DNA of 64,000 nt. Source: Isoptericola sp. AK164 (lineage in GTDB: Bacteria; Actinomycetota; Actinomycetes; Actinomycetales; Cellulomonadaceae). Numbering within the stretch: position 1 is the stretch's first letter; each line of letters opens with the position of its first letter. The DNA is taken from contig NZ_CP119106.1 in NCBI RefSeq assembly GCF_029643425.1, positions 1,364,001 through 1,428,000 on the forward strand, in the 5' to 3' direction. Below the pieces are notes generated by a model. The model saw only the letters and a program-made list of their open reading frames with translations. It searched no databases and was not told the DNA's origin. The position numbers were made by a program, and so were the translations under genes. This document shows positions 19,056 to 30,130 of this stretch, in pieces.

Positions 19056-19603
19056 GCACGCTCTTTTCCACCGTGTCGAAGATGCGACAGGGTTATGAAC
19101 CGGACGAGGTCGACGAGTTCTTCGACCACGCCCGGCAGGCGTACGAGGGGCAGACCCCCGAGCCGATGACGAACGCGGACGTCGCGGCGTCCACGTTCGA
19201 GCTGGTGCGCGGTGGCTACAACACTCACGAGGTCGACGCGGCGCTGGACCGCCTGGAGGGTGCCTTCATCGCCCGCCAGCGGGCCGACTTCGTCAACGAG
19301 CACGGCCAGGACGCCTGGATGGCGGCGCTGGCCGAGCGTGCCCGCACGCTGTACGGCCGGCTGGGCCGCCCCGACGGGCTGAAGTTCGCCCCGGCGGAGC
19401 GTGGGCAGCAGGGCTACGACATGGACGACGTCGACGCCCTGTGCGACCGGCTCGTGGGCTACTTCGACCGGCAGGAGCCGCTGACGGCGGCCGAGCTGCG
19501 GTCGGCCACGTTCAGCCGCGCCAAGGGCAAGGACGCCTACGCCGAGGGAGCGGTGGACAAGTTCCTCGCCCGGGCGATCGAGGTGCTCCTCGGGGTCGAG
19601 TGA
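19052..19603 (+). CDS. DivIVA-motif protein
   Basis: This 183-residue soluble protein contains four spaced repeats resembling the DivIVA N-terminal motif: [54 protein letters not shown] and [12 protein letters not shown]. DivIVA/Wag31 proteins mark curved membrane and cell poles. This one has no long coiled coil, so it is not Wag31 itself; it belongs to the small DivIVA-domain family found between rlmN and dxr in Micrococcales. Its function is unknown. GTG start overlaps the rlmN stop by 4 bases. Confidence 0.85.
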   Translation: MSTLFSTVSKMRQGYEPDEVDEFFDHARQAYEGQTPEPMTNADVAASTFELVRGGYNTHEVDAALDRLEGAFIARQRADFVNEHGQDAWMAALAERARTLYGRLGRPDGLKFAPAERGQQGYDMDDVDALCDRLVGYFDRQEPLTAAELRSATFSRAKGKDAYAEGAVDKFLARAIEVLLGVE

Positions 19604-19620
19604 CCTGGGATGATGGGGCC

Positions 19621-20805
19621 ATGCCCCACGCTGCACGGACCCTGACCCTGCTCGGATCCACCGGATCGATCGGCACCCAGGCCCTCGACGTCGTCGACGC
19701 CCACCCGGGCCGGTTCGAGGTCGAGGCGCTCAGCGCCGGCGGGTCCGACGTCGGAGTGCTCGCCGCCCAGGCGGCCCGGCACGGGGTGCGTGCCGTCGCG
19801 GTCGCCGACGCCGGTCGTGCGGACGCGCTCCGCGAGGCGCTGGTCGGGGCGATGGGTCCGCGGGCGGCCGACGTCGAGGTCCTCGCGGGCCCGCACGCGG
19901 CCACCGAGCTGGCCGGGCGCGGCAGCGACGTCGTGCTCAACGGCATCACCGGGTCGGTCGGCCTGCGGCCCACCCTCGCGGCGCTGGGCGCCGGGTCGAC
20001 CCTGGCGCTGGCGAACAAGGAGTCGCTGGTCGTCGGCGGCGCCCTCGTCAAGGCGGCCGCCGCCCCGGGGCAGATCGTCCCGGTCGACTCCGAGCACTCC
20101 GCCATCGCCCAGGCGCTGCGCGGCGGGGCCCGCGAGGAGGTCCGCCGGATCGTCCTGACGGCCTCCGGCGGGCCGTTCCGCGGCCGGAGCCGGGACGAGA
20201 TCGAGGCGGTGACCGCGGACGAGGCGCTCGCCCACCCCACCTGGGCGATGGGACCGGTGGTCACGGTCAACTCGGCGTCCCTGATGAACAAGGGCCTCGA
20301 GCTCATCGAGGCGCACCTGCTGTTCGACGTCCCCACCGACGACATCACCGTCGTCGTGCACCCGCAGTCGGTCGTGCACTCGATGGTCGAGTTCCGCGAC
20401 GGCTCGACCATCGCACAGGCCTCGCCGCCGGACATGCGCCTGCCCATCGCGCTGGGCCTGTCGTGGCCCGAGCGCCTCGACGTCGTCTCCCCGCCGTGCG
20501 ACTGGACGCAGGCGGCGAGCTGGACCTTCGAGCCGCTGGACGAGCACACGTTCCCGGCCGTCGGGCTGGCGCGGGCGGCGGCTGCGGCCTCGGCGACCCA
20601 CCCGGCCGTCTACAACGCCGCCAACGAGCAGGGCGTCGCCGCCTTCCTGCAGGGGCGGATCGGGTTCCTGGACATCGTGGGCACCGTCGAGCGGGTGCTC
20701 GGCGAGCACGACGGCGCGGCGGCCGCGGACGTCACGCTCGAGGACGTCGAGGAGACCGAGACCTGGGCGCGCGCCCGGGCGGACGAGCTGCTCGCCCGCC
20801 GCTGA
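19621..20805 (+). CDS. dxr: 1-deoxy-D-xylulose 5-phosphate reductoisomerase
   Basis: The 394-residue NADPH enzyme makes MEP, the second step of non-mevalonate isoprenoid synthesis. Visible motifs: [15 protein letters not shown] (nucleotide binding), [38 protein letters not shown] and [15 protein letters not shown] (metal and substrate residues). ATG 19621 is preceded by GATGAT (19609-19614) with a 6-nt gap and no clear Shine-Dalgarno, suggesting a leaderless start. It is followed by an M50 protease and ispG, the usual cluster. Confidence 0.97.
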   Translation: MPHAARTLTLLGSTGSIGTQALDVVDAHPGRFEVEALSAGGSDVGVLAAQAARHGVRAVAVADAGRADALREALVGAMGPRAADVEVLAGPHAATELAGRGSDVVLNGITGSVGLRPTLAALGAGSTLALANKESLVVGGALVKAAAAPGQIVPVDSEHSAIAQALRGGAREEVRRIVLTASGGPFRGRSRDEIEAVTADEALAHPTWAMGPVVTVNSASLMNKGLELIEAHLLFDVPTDDITVVVHPQSVVHSMVEFRDGSTIAQASPPDMRLPIALGLSWPERLDVVSPPCDWTQAASWTFEPLDEHTFPAVGLARAAAAASATHPAVYNAANEQGVAAFLQGRIGFLDIVGTVERVLGEHDGAAAADVTLEDVEETETWARARADELLARR

Positions 20806-20886
20806 GGCCCGCACGACCGTCGATCCGTCGCGGACGGCTCCGGGGGACCTGCACGGGGCCTGCACCCGGCTCCCAGGATGGTCGCC

Positions 20887-20892
20887 TACCCT
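20887..20892 (+). promoter_or_regulatory. Leaderless -10 element of rseP (example of a recurring pattern)
   Basis: TACCCT ends 6 nt before GTG 20899. The same layout (hexamer, 6-nt gap, start codon, no Shine-Dalgarno) precedes starts at 2264, 7970, 11644, 19621, 22254, 51673 and 58633 on the plus strand and 13217, 25265, 42138, 43350, 48977, 51518 and 58590 on the minus strand; proS (25325) has 7 nt. See findings. Confidence 0.6.
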
Positions 20893-20898
20893 GCTGGT

Positions 20899-22164
20899 GT
20901 GGACATCCTTCCTCTCGTCGTCGGCATCGTCGTCATCGTGCTCGGCATCCTCGTCTCGATCGCCCTGCACGAGGTGGGGCACATGGTGCCCGCCAAGAAG
21001 TTCGGCGTGCGCGTGAGCGAGTACATGGTGGGTTTCGGGCCCACCCTCTGGTCGCGTCGCAAGGGCGAGACCGAGTACGGCCTCAAGGCGATCCCGCTGG
21101 GCGGCTACGTGCGGCTGGTCGGCATGATGCCGCCCGCCCCGGCGGGCCGTCGTCCGCGCGGCGGGTTCTTCGGCCAGGTGATCGCCGACGCCCGCGACGC
21201 CAGCGTCTCCGAGATCCGACCCGGCGAGGAGCACCGCGCGTTCTACCGGCTGTCCACGCCGAAGAAGCTCGTCGTCATGCTCGGCGGTCCGGTGATGAAC
21301 CTCGTCATCGCCGTCGTGCTGCTGGCGGTCGTGTTCCTGGCGATCGGCATGCCGACGGCGACGACCACCGTCGCGCAGGTCGGCGACGACTCCGCCGCGT
21401 CGTCCGCCGGGGTCGAGGCCGGTGACGAGGTGGTCGCCTTCGACGGGGTGCCCGTCGAGGAGTGGAACCAGCTCGTGGGCATGGTCAACGACTCGGCCGG
21501 CGAGGCCGTGCCGATGGTCGTCGAGCGGGACGGCGAGCAGGTCGCCCTGACCGTCACGCCCGTGCCGGCGGAGCGGCCGGCGACCGACGACCAGGGCTAC
21601 CCGGTCCTCGACGACGACGGCGAGCCCGTGATGATCGACGGCGCCCTGCTCGGCGTCACCTCCAGCGTCGAGCGTCAGGCCCTGCCGGTCTCGTCGGTGC
21701 CCGAGGCCGTCTGGCTCCAGGTCTCGGAGACCGCCCGGGCGATCGTCACCCTGCCGGTGCGCATCTACGACGCCGCCTACGAGGCGTTCACCGACGCCCC
21801 GCGCTCGCAGGACTCGGTGATGTCGGTGGTCGGCGTGGGCCGTGCCGCGGTGGACACCGCGGGGGCCGAGGACTACTCGGTGCTCGCCCGGGTCCAGCTC
21901 ATGCTCATGCTCCTGGCGTCGCTGAACGTCGCGCTGTTCATGTTCAACCTCATCCCGCTCCTGCCTCTCGACGGCGGCCACGTGGCGAACGCGCTCTACG
22001 AGGGCGGACGGCGCCAGGTCGCCCGGGTCCGCGGTCGCGCCGTGCCGGGACCGGCCGACGTGGCCCGGATGATGCCCGTGGCGTACGTGGTCTTCGTGCT
22101 GCTCATCGGCGTGGGTGCGGTACTCATGGTCGCCGACCTGGTCGATCCCGTCCGGCTGTTCTGA
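20899..22164 (+). CDS. rseP: Site-2 (M50) intramembrane metalloprotease, RseP family
   Basis: This 421-residue membrane protease has HEVGH at residues 24-28 in the first membrane helix, a mid-protein PDZ domain (VGDDSAASSAGVEAGDEVVAF), and the third zinc ligand in NLIPLLPLDGGH. Homologues cut anti-sigma factors and other membrane proteins (Rip1 in mycobacteria). I chose GTG 20899, giving MDILPLVV; TACCCT (20887-20892) ends exactly 6 nt before it. The upstream in-frame ATG at 20878 would lie inside that promoter element. Confidence 0.93.
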   Translation: MDILPLVVGIVVIVLGILVSIALHEVGHMVPAKKFGVRVSEYMVGFGPTLWSRRKGETEYGLKAIPLGGYVRLVGMMPPAPAGRRPRGGFFGQVIADARDASVSEIRPGEEHRAFYRLSTPKKLVVMLGGPVMNLVIAVVLLAVVFLAIGMPTATTTVAQVGDDSAASSAGVEAGDEVVAFDGVPVEEWNQLVGMVNDSAGEAVPMVVERDGEQVALTVTPVPAERPATDDQGYPVLDDDGEPVMIDGALLGVTSSVERQALPVSSVPEAVWLQVSETARAIVTLPVRIYDAAYEAFTDAPRSQDSVMSVVGVGRAAVDTAGAEDYSVLARVQLMLMLLASLNVALFMFNLIPLLPLDGGHVANALYEGGRRQVARVRGRAVPGPADVARMMPVAYVVFVLLIGVGAVLMVADLVDPVRLF

Positions 22165-22253
22165 CGGCGGACGACGTGGGGATCCGGTGACCATCGGGAC
22201 GTCACCGGGCCGACAGGTGCACAGCACGGTCGAAACCGCGCGATACTGGCGTG

Positions 22254-23414
22254 GTGACTGCAGTGAACCTCGGCATGCCCGCACCCCCCGCGCCCACGCT
22301 CGCCCCGCGCCGGAAGACCCGCAAGATCAAGGTCGGTGACGTCTACGTCGGTGGCGACGCCCCGATCAGCGTCCAGTCGATGACGACGACCAAGACCACC
22401 GACATCAACGGCACCCTCCAGCAGATCGCGGAGCTGACGGCCGCCGGCTGCGACATCGTCCGTGTCGCGTGCCCCACCCAGGACGACGCCGACGCGCTGC
22501 CGATCATCGCGAAGAAGTCCCAGATCCCCGTCATCGCGGACATCCACTTCCAGCCGAAGTACGTGTTCGCGGCCATCGAGGCCGGTTGCGCCGCCGTGCG
22601 GGTCAACCCGGGCAACATCCGCCGCTTCGACGACCAGGTCAAGGAGATCGCCCAGGCGGCGAAGGACCACGGCACCTCGTTGCGCATCGGCGTCAACGCC
22701 GGGTCGCTGGACAAGCGCCTCATCGAGAAGTACGGCAAGCCGACCCCCGAGGCGCTGGTCGAGTCGGCCGTGTGGGAGGCGAGCCTCTTCGAGGAGCACG
22801 ACTTCCACGACTTCAAGATCTCCGTCAAGCACAACGACCCCGTGGTCATGGTCGAGGCGTACCGGCAGCTGTCCGAGCGGGGTGCGTGGCCCCTGCACCT
22901 CGGGGTCACCGAGGCGGGACCGGCCTTCCAGGGCACGATCAAGTCCGCCACGGCCTTCGGTGCGCTGCTCAGCGAGGGTATCGGCGACACCATCCGCGTC
23001 TCGCTGTCGGCGCCTCCGGTCGAGGAGGTCAAGGTCGGTACGCAGATCCTGCAGTCGCTCAACCTGCGCCCCCGCAAGCTCGAGATCGTCTCCTGCCCGT
23101 CCTGCGGGCGGGCGCAGGTGGACGTCTACGAGCTCGCCGACAAGGTCACTGCGGGTCTGGAGGGCATGGCGGTCCCGCTGCGCGTGGCCGTGATGGGCTG
23201 CGTCGTCAACGGTCCCGGCGAGGCGCGCGAGGCCGACCTGGGTGTGGCGTCCGGCAACGGCAAGGGGCAGATCTTCGTCAAGGGCGAGGTCATCAAGACC
23301 GTCCCGGAGGCCCAGATCGTCGAGACGCTGATCGACGAGGCGAACCGCATCGCCGCGACCATGGACGCGCCGGAGAACGACGACCAGGCCGGCGCCGTGG
23401 TGACGGTCTCCTAG
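22254..23414 (+). CDS. ispG: 4-hydroxy-3-methylbut-2-enyl-diphosphate synthase (flavodoxin)
   Basis: The 386-residue [4Fe-4S] enzyme converts MEcPP to HMBPP in isoprenoid synthesis. The TIM-barrel part includes [15 protein letters not shown] and [10 protein letters not shown]. The cluster cysteines lie in [11 protein letters not shown] and [12 protein letters not shown]. Two GTG codons are adjacent (22251, 22254); I choose 22254 because GATACT (22242-22247) ends 6 nt upstream, as in neighbouring leaderless genes. The family call does not depend on this. Confidence 0.96.
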   Translation: MTAVNLGMPAPPAPTLAPRRKTRKIKVGDVYVGGDAPISVQSMTTTKTTDINGTLQQIAELTAAGCDIVRVACPTQDDADALPIIAKKSQIPVIADIHFQPKYVFAAIEAGCAAVRVNPGNIRRFDDQVKEIAQAAKDHGTSLRIGVNAGSLDKRLIEKYGKPTPEALVESAVWEASLFEEHDFHDFKISVKHNDPVVMVEAYRQLSERGAWPLHLGVTEAGPAFQGTIKSATAFGALLSEGIGDTIRVSLSAPPVEEVKVGTQILQSLNLRPRKLEIVSCPSCGRAQVDVYELADKVTAGLEGMAVPLRVAVMGCVVNGPGEAREADLGVASGNGKGQIFVKGEVIKTVPEAQIVETLIDEANRIAATMDAPENDDQAGAVVTVS

Positions 23415-23443
23415 GCCAGAGCGACGACGAGGGGGCACACGCG

Positions 23444-24367
23444 ATGGGATGGCGACCGGCGCTGCGCAGCCGGTCGGCCGCGCCCGGGGACGGCTCCGGG
23501 GCCGGCGCTCGGGTCCTGGGACCCGACGACCTGGTCGAGGCACGCCGGGTCTGCACGCGCGACCCGGTGGCGTCCGTGCTCGCCGCCGCCCGGCTCGACG
23601 TGGCCCTGCACGTCGGGCTGGCCGCGGCCGGCGGGCAGGTGTGGGGCTACCCGGCCACCGGCGAGCTGCGCGCCGTGTGCTGGGCCGGGGCCAACCTCGT
23701 CCCGGTGGTGCCGTCGTCGGTGGACCCCGCCGAGGCCGACGACGCCGTGGCGTCCTTCGCGGCCCTGGCGCGTCAGCAGGGCCGCCGGTCCAGCTCGGTC
23801 GTGGGGGAGCAGCGCACCACGCTGCGCCTGTGGGAGCTGCTCTCGCGGGTCTGGCCCCCGCCGCGCGAGGTGCGCACCGACCAGCCCTCCCTCGTGCTCG
23901 ACCGCGACCCGCTCGTCGCGCCCGACCCGGGCGTGCGGCACGCGGACCTGTCCGAGCTGGAGCTGGTCCTGCCCGCCTGCGTCCGCATGTTCACCGAGGA
24001 GGTGGGCTACTCCCCGGTGGCGGGCGGCGGCAGCGCCTATGCCGCCCGGGTGCGGTCGCTGGTGGCCGAGCGGCGCTCGTTCGTGCGGATCGAGCCCGAC
24101 GACGACGGCGCGCCCCGGGTGGTCTTCAAGGCGGAGCTGGGCGCGGTGTCCGGCGGCGTGGCCCAGGTCCAGGGCGTCTGGGTCGACCCGGAGCTGCGCG
24201 GGCGGGGGTTCTCCGTCCCGGGGATGGCCGCCGTGGTCGCCCTGACCCGGCAGCACGTCGCCCCCGTGGTCTCGTTGTACGTCAACGGGTTCAACGCCCC
24301 TGCGCTGGCCACCTACCGCCGGGTGGGCTTCGAGCAGGCCGGGACCTTCGCGACGGTCCTGTTCTAG
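23444..24367 (+). CDS. GNAT N-acetyltransferase with N-terminal DUF4081-like domain
   Basis: This 307-residue protein has an N-terminal region (RARRVCTRDPVASVLAAARL-like, residues about 25-140) typical of DUF4081 and a C-terminal GNAT fold (about 165-307). The acetyl-CoA loop is VDPELRGRGFSVPGMAAV, followed by SLYVNGFNAPALATYRRVGF. The substrate is unknown. The same gene follows ispG in many actinobacteria, which makes co-transcription with ispG likely (29-nt gap). It is convergent with the Fpg-like gene. Confidence 0.87.
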   Translation: MGWRPALRSRSAAPGDGSGAGARVLGPDDLVEARRVCTRDPVASVLAAARLDVALHVGLAAAGGQVWGYPATGELRAVCWAGANLVPVVPSSVDPAEADDAVASFAALARQQGRRSSSVVGEQRTTLRLWELLSRVWPPPREVRTDQPSLVLDRDPLVAPDPGVRHADLSELELVLPACVRMFTEEVGYSPVAGGGSAYAARVRSLVAERRSFVRIEPDDDGAPRVVFKAELGAVSGGVAQVQGVWVDPELRGRGFSVPGMAAVVALTRQHVAPVVSLYVNGFNAPALATYRRVGFEQAGTFATVLF

Positions 24368-24386
24368 CTGTACTGACTCGGGCCGC

Positions 24387-25265
24387 CTAGCGCAGCAGCC
24401 GGGACATCCGCCGGTCGGCCAGCACCTGACCGCCGGTCTGGCAGGTCGCGCAGTACTGCAGCGAGCGGTCGGCGAACGAGACCTCGCGCACCACGTCGCC
24501 GCACTCGGGGCACGCCTCGCCGGTGCGGCCGTGCACGTGCATGCCGCGCCGCTTGGCGTCCTTGAGCTCGGCCGCGGGGCGTCCCGTCGCCGCGTCCACC
24601 GCGGCGGCCAGCGTGCCCACCACGGCCGTGTGCAGCGCCGCCACCCCGGCGGCGTCGAAGGACCGGGTCAGGGCGAAGGGGGACAGGCGGGCGGCGTGCA
24701 GGATCTCGTCGGAGTAGGCGTTGCCGATCCCGGCCACGGCGTGCTGGTCCCGCAGCAGCCCCTTGATCTGCTGGTTGCGCCCGCGCATCAGCTCGGCCAG
24801 CACCGCCGGGGTGAAGGCCTCGGAAAGGGGCTCGACGCCGAGGGTCCGGATCGCCTCGACGTCCTCGGCCGCGTGGACCACGTGCACGGCGAGGCGCTTG
24901 CGCGTGCCGGCCTCGGTGACGTCCGCACCCGCGCCGTCGTCGAACCGCAGCCGCAGCGCGAGCGCCGCACCCCGGGACGAGCCGCCCAGCCGCGGACGCA
25001 CCGGCGTCGTCGGTGCGTCCTCCCGCCACCGCACCCAGCCGCCGCGGGCCAGGTGCACCGCCAGCACGGGGCCGTCGGTGCCGAGCACCAGCCACTTGCC
25101 CCGGCGCGTCCACCCGCGCACCGCGGCGCCCACCAGGGACGACACCGGCGGGTCGTGGGTCTTGAGCGCGGCGACGGCGGCGACGTCGGCGGCCACGACG
25201 GTCCGACCGCGCGTGCGCTCGTCGAGGAAGCGCGCCAGCCCCTCCACCTCGGGCAGCTCCGGCAT
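24387..25265 (-). CDS. Fpg/Nei family DNA glycosylase
   Basis: The 292-residue enzyme starts MPELPEVE, giving the catalytic Pro2 and Glu3 of bifunctional Fpg/Nei glycosylases that excise oxidised bases and nick the DNA. The beta-hairpin lysine is in [10 protein letters not shown]-terminal zinc finger is intact (CPEC...CATC with 16 residues between). It differs from classical MutM in length and finger sequence, so the substrate range (8-oxoG versus oxidised pyrimidines) is uncertain. GACACT lies 6 nt before the ATG. It is divergent from proS with a 59-nt gap. Confidence 0.9.
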   Translation of the reverse strand: MPELPEVEGLARFLDERTRGRTVVAADVAAVAALKTHDPPVSSLVGAAVRGWTRRGKWLVLGTDGPVLAVHLARGGWVRWREDAPTTPVRPRLGGSSRGAALALRLRFDDGAGADVTEAGTRKRLAVHVVHAAEDVEAIRTLGVEPLSEAFTPAVLAELMRGRNQQIKGLLRDQHAVAGIGNAYSDEILHAARLSPFALTRSFDAAGVAALHTAVVGTLAAAVDAATGRPAAELKDAKRRGMHVHGRTGEACPECGDVVREVSFADRSLQYCATCQTGGQVLADRRMSRLLR

Positions 25266-25324
25266 GGTCCCAGTGTCGCCGACGGCGCCGATGCACGCCG
25301 GTGCGCGCCGTTAGGCTGTGCTCC

Positions 25325-27151
25325 ATGTCGATCGCGTCCCACCGCAGCGGTGACCTGCTGCGCCTGTCCTCCCTCTTCGTCCGCACCCTGCGCGAGGATC
25401 CCGCCGACGCCGAGGTCGCCAGCCACCGGCTGCTGGTGCGCGCGGGCTACATCCGTCGGGCGGCCCCGGGCGTGTACTCCTGGCTCCCGCTGGGACTGCG
25501 CGTGCTCGCCAAGGTCGAGCAGGTGGTGCGCGAGGAGATGGCCGCGATCGGCGCGCAGGAGGTCCACTTCCCGGCGCTGCTGCCGCGCGAGCCCTACGAG
25601 GCCACCGGCCGCTGGAGCGAGTACGGTCCCAACCTGTTCCGGCTCAAGGACCGCAAGGACGCCGACTACCTGCTCGCGCCGACGCACGAGGAGATGTTCA
25701 CCCTGCTGGTCAAGGATCTGTACTCCTCGTACAAGGACCTGCCGCTGGCGCTGTACCAGATCCAGACCAAGTACCGCGACGAGGCCCGTCCGCGGGCCGG
25801 GCTGATCCGCGGCCGCGAGTTCATCATGAAGGACGCCTACTCCTTCGACCTGGACGACGACGGTCTCGCCGCGGCATACGACAAGCAGCGCGGCGCCTAC
25901 CAGCGGATCTTCGAACGCCTCGGGCTCGACTACGTCGTCGTCGCGGCGACCTCGGGCGCCATGGGCGGTTCGCGCTCGGAGGAGTTCCTCTCCCCGTCGC
26001 CGATCGGCGAGGACACCTTCGTGCGATCGGCCGGCGGCTACGCGGCCAACGTGGAGGCCGTCACCACGCCGGTGCCCGAGCCCGTGGCGTACGACGACGC
26101 CCCCGCGGCCCACGTCGAGGACACCCCGGACACCCCGACGATCGAGACGCTGGTGGACGTGGCCAACGCCCGTCACCCGCGTCCGGACCGGGCGTGGACC
26201 GCCGCGGACACGCTGAAGAACGTCGTGCTCGCCGCGACGCACCCCGACGGGCGGCGCGAGCTCGTCGTCGTCGGCGTGCCCGGCGACCGCGAGGTGGACG
26301 TCAAGCGGCTGGAGGCGTCCATGGCCCCGGCCGAGGTGGAGCCCGCCACGGAGGCGGACTTCGCGGCCCACGCCGAGCTCGTCAAGGGCTACATCGGGCC
26401 CGGCGTGCTGGGACCGCAGGGCAAGCAGGTGACCGACGTCGAGACCGGCGAGGCCCGCTCGGCGATCCGGTACCTGCTCGACCCGCGCGTGGTCACGGGG
26501 ACCCGCTGGATCACCGGCGCCGACGAGACCGGCAAGCACGTGTTCGACCTGGTGGCGGGCCGGGACTTCACCGCGGACGGCACCGTCGAGGCCGCGGAGG
26601 TCCGTGCCGGCGACCCCGCGCCCGACGGCTCGGGGCCGCTCGAGCTCGCGCGCGGCATCGAGATCGGTCACATCTTCCAGCTGGGCCGCAAGTACGCCGA
26701 GGCCCTCGACCTGAAGGTGCTCGACCCGAACGGCAAGCAGTCCGTGGTGACCATGGGGTCCTACGGCATCGGCGTGAGCCGCGTGCTGGCCGCCCTGGCG
26801 GAGGCGAACCACGACGAGCGCGGGCTCGCGTGGCCGGCGCAGGTCGCCCCGGCGCACGTCCACGTGGTCGCCACCGGCAAGGGGGCCGAGGTCTTCGAGG
26901 CCGCCGACGCCCTGGCCTCGCAGCTCGCGGCCGAGGGCGTCGAGGTGGTCTACGACGACCGCCCGAAGGTCTCGCCCGGGGTGAAGTTCGCCGACGCCGA
27001 GCTCTTCGGCGTGCCGCTCGTGGTCGTCGTGGGCCGGGGCCTGTCCGACGGCGTGGTGGAGGTCCGCCCCCGCGTCGGGCCGGCGGAGCAGGTCGCCGTG
27101 GACGACGCCGTGGCGGAGGTCACGCGTCGGGTCGGCGAGCTGCTGGCCTGA
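25325..27151 (+). CDS. proS: Prolyl-tRNA synthetase, bacterial type
   Basis: The 608-residue class II synthetase charges tRNA-Pro. It is of the bacterial form: motif 2 ([17 protein letters not shown]), a long YbaK-like editing insertion (about 230-400), motif 3 ([16 protein letters not shown]) and an anticodon-binding domain (about 500-608). ATG 25325 was chosen because TAGGCT (25312-25317) ends 7 nt before it, and a start at 25301 would lie upstream of that promoter. It is convergent with the DUF4439 gene (6-nt gap). Confidence 0.97.
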   Translation: MSIASHRSGDLLRLSSLFVRTLREDPADAEVASHRLLVRAGYIRRAAPGVYSWLPLGLRVLAKVEQVVREEMAAIGAQEVHFPALLPREPYEATGRWSEYGPNLFRLKDRKDADYLLAPTHEEMFTLLVKDLYSSYKDLPLALYQIQTKYRDEARPRAGLIRGREFIMKDAYSFDLDDDGLAAAYDKQRGAYQRIFERLGLDYVVVAATSGAMGGSRSEEFLSPSPIGEDTFVRSAGGYAANVEAVTTPVPEPVAYDDAPAAHVEDTPDTPTIETLVDVANARHPRPDRAWTAADTLKNVVLAATHPDGRRELVVVGVPGDREVDVKRLEASMAPAEVEPATEADFAAHAELVKGYIGPGVLGPQGKQVTDVETGEARSAIRYLLDPRVVTGTRWITGADETGKHVFDLVAGRDFTADGTVEAAEVRAGDPAPDGSGPLELARGIEIGHIFQLGRKYAEALDLKVLDPNGKQSVVTMGSYGIGVSRVLAALAEANHDERGLAWPAQVAPAHVHVVATGKGAEVFEAADALASQLAAEGVEVVYDDRPKVSPGVKFADAELFGVPLVVVVGRGLSDGVVEVRPRVGPAEQVAVDDAVAEVTRRVGELLA

Positions 27152-27157
27152 GCCGCC

Positions 27158-28393
27158 TCAGCCGTCCTGGTCGGACTGCCCGCCCTGGTCCTCCGCGGCG
27201 TCCTCGCCGTCGGTGGTCTCCTGCGGCGCCTGCTCCGGCAGCCCGGGGAACGGCACGGGGTCGGCGCCCCACGCGTCGAGCGTGAGGGCGGTCTCGACGA
27301 GCAGGTCGACCAGGACGGCGCGGGTGCCCGCCGCGGTCGAGCCGACCAGCGTCGCGTAGGTCGTGGCCAGGTCGTCCTCGACCGCGCGGACCAGCGCCCG
27401 GTCGCCGGGACCGCGGGGGACCGCGTAGGCCACCTGGCGCGGGTCCTGGGCCGTCCCGTCGGTGCCGGCCACGACGGCCCAGGCCTGGGCCCGCGCGGTG
27501 TGCACGTCGGCACGGCCGGCGAGGCGGGCGCGCTCGTCCTCGGGCCGGAGCGCGGCACGCAGCCGCAGGGCGTAGCCCGCCCCGTGCTCCGAGGTCACGA
27601 GGGTGCGCAGGTCGGCCGCCGTCAGGCCGACCGGCACCACGGGGGGCTCGTCGGAGTCCGGTGACGTGCTCGAGACGCCGTCCTCGCCGGGCTCCTCGGT
27701 GGCCGGGGGCTCCTCGGCGTCGGAGGGAGCGGTGAGCGCGGCCGACCCCGACCGGTCGGCCGCCTGCCCGGCGTCGTCGCCGGCCGGCGACGCGCCCGAC
27801 GGGGCGTCGGCCGTCACCTCGTCGGGTCCGGGCAGCCGCGGCACGACCGGCGCCGGGGCTCCGTCGTCGGTGAACCCGCCCACGCGGGCGGCCGAGACGG
27901 CCTGCGCCGCGCCCACCGAGGCCAGCAGCCTCGCCAGGGAGCCGTCGGCCGTGGTGCCGGCCGCCGTCCGGTTGCGTCCCGAGGCGTTCGTCAGCGCGTC
28001 GACGACGTCCCGGGCCAGCACCGGCTCGTCGGCCGGCGTGCTCTGCGGCGACCCGCTCGGCGGGTCGGCGGGCTCCTGCAGCCCGGAGACGTACACGCCG
28101 CCGAGCTGGTCCGCCTGCTCGCGGGAGTCGGCCGCGACCCGCTCGAGCTCGGCGACCAGCCGCCGGCGCCGGTCGCCCAGCTCCTCGATCGCGGCGTCGG
28201 CCTGCTCGGCGACGAACAGGGCGTCCGTGACGGCGGTGCGACGCACGATCTCGAGCGTGTCGGGCTCCGGCTCGGCGGGCGGAGGAGTCTCCAGCCGGAG
28301 CCCGCAGCCGGCGAGCAGGAGCACCACGAGCAGGCCGCCGACCACACCCCGGCTCCGGCGGCGGGTCGGGTCGGGGGCAGGCTGCAGCGTCAT
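27158..28393 (-). CDS. Lipoprotein with C-terminal DUF4439 ferritin-like domain
   Basis: This 411-residue protein has a lipoprotein signal (RSRGVVGGLLVVLLLAGC, lipobox LLAGC near residue 30). A helical segment rich in Glu/Arg (about 40-100) is followed by a long Pro/Ser/Asp/Ala-rich linker, and the C-terminal four-helix DUF4439 region begins at LTAADLRTLVTSEHGAGYAL. Ferritin-like folds can bind di-metal sites, but I do not see a clear set of ligands. The gene is divergent from rimP, its usual place. The tail after the domain is Gln/Glu/Asp-rich. Confidence 0.8.
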   Translation of the reverse strand: MTLQPAPDPTRRRSRGVVGGLLVVLLLAGCGLRLETPPPAEPEPDTLEIVRRTAVTDALFVAEQADAAIEELGDRRRRLVAELERVAADSREQADQLGGVYVSGLQEPADPPSGSPQSTPADEPVLARDVVDALTNASGRNRTAAGTTADGSLARLLASVGAAQAVSAARVGGFTDDGAPAPVVPRLPGPDEVTADAPSGASPAGDDAGQAADRSGSAALTAPSDAEEPPATEEPGEDGVSSTSPDSDEPPVVPVGLTAADLRTLVTSEHGAGYALRLRAALRPEDERARLAGRADVHTARAQAWAVVAGTDGTAQDPRQVAYAVPRGPGDRALVRAVEDDLATTYATLVGSTAAGTRAVLVDLLVETALTLDAWGADPVPFPGLPEQAPQETTDGEDAAEDQGGQSDQDG

Positions 28394-28549
28394 CGTGCCC
28401 TGATCTTGCCACGTCCTGGTGTGACGTTCCTCCACCTGCCAGGGTGGTTCGTTCGGCGCCCGGTGCGCGGGTCGTTCGTTACGCTGGTCGACGCACAACG
28501 ACACACCGCCGCGGGAGGTCCCGGCGCGGGAGACCCACGGGAGGCAGCG

Positions 28550-29074
28550 ATGGCAGCAGGAGAGGACCGGACCGCGGACGGTCGCGTCCGAGCGGTGGTC
28601 GCTCCGGTGGTCGACGACGTCGGCCTGTCCCTCGAGGACGTCCGGGTGACCCGGGCGGGAAGCCGCTCGGTGGTCCGCCTGACGATCGACCTGCCCGAGG
28701 ACGCGGTGGGCAGCCTCGACTCCGACACCCTCGCCGAGGCCTCGCGGTCGCTGTCCGCGGCCCTGGACGACGCGGACGCGGTGCGCGGCCAGTACACGCT
28801 GGAGGTCTCCACCCCGGGTGTCTCGCGGCCGCTGACGGAGCTGCGGCACTATCGTCGGGCGCGGACGCGCCTGGTGCGTCTGACGCTCGACGACGGCCAG
28901 GTGGTCACCGGGCGGCTGACGGACGTGGACGGCGGCGGCGACGACGCCGTGCTCGTCCTGGACGACGAGCGACGTGTCGGGCTCGGGCAGGTGCGGCGTG
29001 GCCGTGTCGAGGTGGAGCTGGACCGGCGCGAGGACGACGAGGCGGGGACCTCCCGCCAGGGCGAGGAGAGCTGA
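28550..29074 (+). CDS. rimP: Ribosome maturation factor RimP
   Basis: The 174-residue protein assists 30S assembly. The family pattern is visible: [26 protein letters not shown], and the invariant [23 protein letters not shown] 28550 follows GGGAGGCAGCG. The C-terminal 20 residues are acidic and variable. A promoter-like TACGCT (28479-28484) lies about 65 nt upstream. nusA starts 2 bases after the stop, forming the classic rimP-nusA-infB operon. Confidence 0.95.
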   Translation: MAAGEDRTADGRVRAVVAPVVDDVGLSLEDVRVTRAGSRSVVRLTIDLPEDAVGSLDSDTLAEASRSLSAALDDADAVRGQYTLEVSTPGVSRPLTELRHYRRARTRLVRLTLDDGQVVTGRLTDVDGGGDDAVLVLDDERRVGLGQVRRGRVEVELDRREDDEAGTSRQGEES

Positions 29075-29075
29075 C

Positions 29076-30116
29076 GTGGACATCGACATGAGCGCGCTGC
29101 GGATGCTGGAGCGCGAGCGGGAGATCAGCCTGGACCTGCTGGTCGGGGCGATCGAGGACGCGCTGCTGTCCGCCTACCACCGCACCCCGGACGCCTACCA
29201 CCACGCGCGGGTCGAGCTGGACCGCACGTCCGGTCACGTCACCGTGTGGGCGCGCGAGCAGATCCGCACGCCCGACCCGGAGGACCCGGAGGGGCGGGGC
29301 ACGGTGGAGCTGGGCCCGGAGATCGACGACACGCCGGAGAACTTCGGGCGCATCGCCACCGCCACGGCCCGCCAGGTGATCGTGCAGCGGCTGCGGGACG
29401 CCGAGGACGACCAGGTGCTGGGCACCTTCCGCGGCAAGGAGGGCGAGATCCTCGCGGGGGTGATCCAGCAGGGTCACGACCCGCGCACGGTGCTGGTCGA
29501 CGTCGGCGAGACCGAGGCGGTGCTCCCGCACCACGAGCAGGTGCCCGGAGAGAAGTACGTCCACGGTGAGCGCCTGCGCGGCTACGTGGTGGAGGTCGCC
29601 CGCGGCATGAAGGGCGCCAAGGTCACGCTCAGCCGGACCCACCCGGGCCTGGTACGCAAGCTGTTCGAGCTGGAGGTCCCCGAGATCGCGGACGGCTCGG
29701 TCGAGATCACCGCCGTCGCCCGCGAGGCCGGGCACCGCTCGAAGGTCGCGGTGCGCTCGCGGGTGCCCGGCCTGAACGCCAAGGGTGCCTGCATCGGACC
29801 GATGGGGTCCCGCGTGCGCGCCGTGATGGCCGAGCTGCACGGGGAGAAGATCGACATCGTCGACCACAGCGACGACCCGGCCCGGTTCGTGGCGAGCGCC
29901 CTGTCGCCGGCGCGTGTGAGCTCGGTCACCGTCGTGGACGCCGAGGCCAAGGCCGCGCGCGCCGTCGTGCCCGACTACCAGCTCTCCCTCGCGATCGGCA
30001 AGGAAGGGCAGAATGCTCGGCTTGCGGCCAAGCTCACGGGGTGGCGGATCGACATCCGGTCCGACGAGGGCACACCCGGGGCGGTGGCCGACGGTGACCG
30101 GGTCGAGGGCGCCTGA
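29076..30116 (+). CDS. nusA: Transcription termination/antitermination factor NusA
   Basis: This 346-residue protein has an RNA-polymerase-binding N-terminal domain ([16 protein letters not shown]), an S1 domain (about 135-205, [20 protein letters not shown]) and two KH domains (about 205-335, including [20 protein letters not shown] and [19 protein letters not shown]). It lacks the C-terminal acidic repeats of E. coli NusA, as usual in actinobacteria. GTG start follows rimP by one spacer base. Confidence 0.97.
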   Translation: MDIDMSALRMLEREREISLDLLVGAIEDALLSAYHRTPDAYHHARVELDRTSGHVTVWAREQIRTPDPEDPEGRGTVELGPEIDDTPENFGRIATATARQVIVQRLRDAEDDQVLGTFRGKEGEILAGVIQQGHDPRTVLVDVGETEAVLPHHEQVPGEKYVHGERLRGYVVEVARGMKGAKVTLSRTHPGLVRKLFELEVPEIADGSVEITAVAREAGHRSKVAVRSRVPGLNAKGACIGPMGSRVRAVMAELHGEKIDIVDHSDDPARFVASALSPARVSSVTVVDAEAKAARAVVPDYQLSLAIGKEGQNARLAAKLTGWRIDIRSDEGTPGAVADGDRVEGA

Positions 30117-30130
30117 GCTGGTCGAGGCCC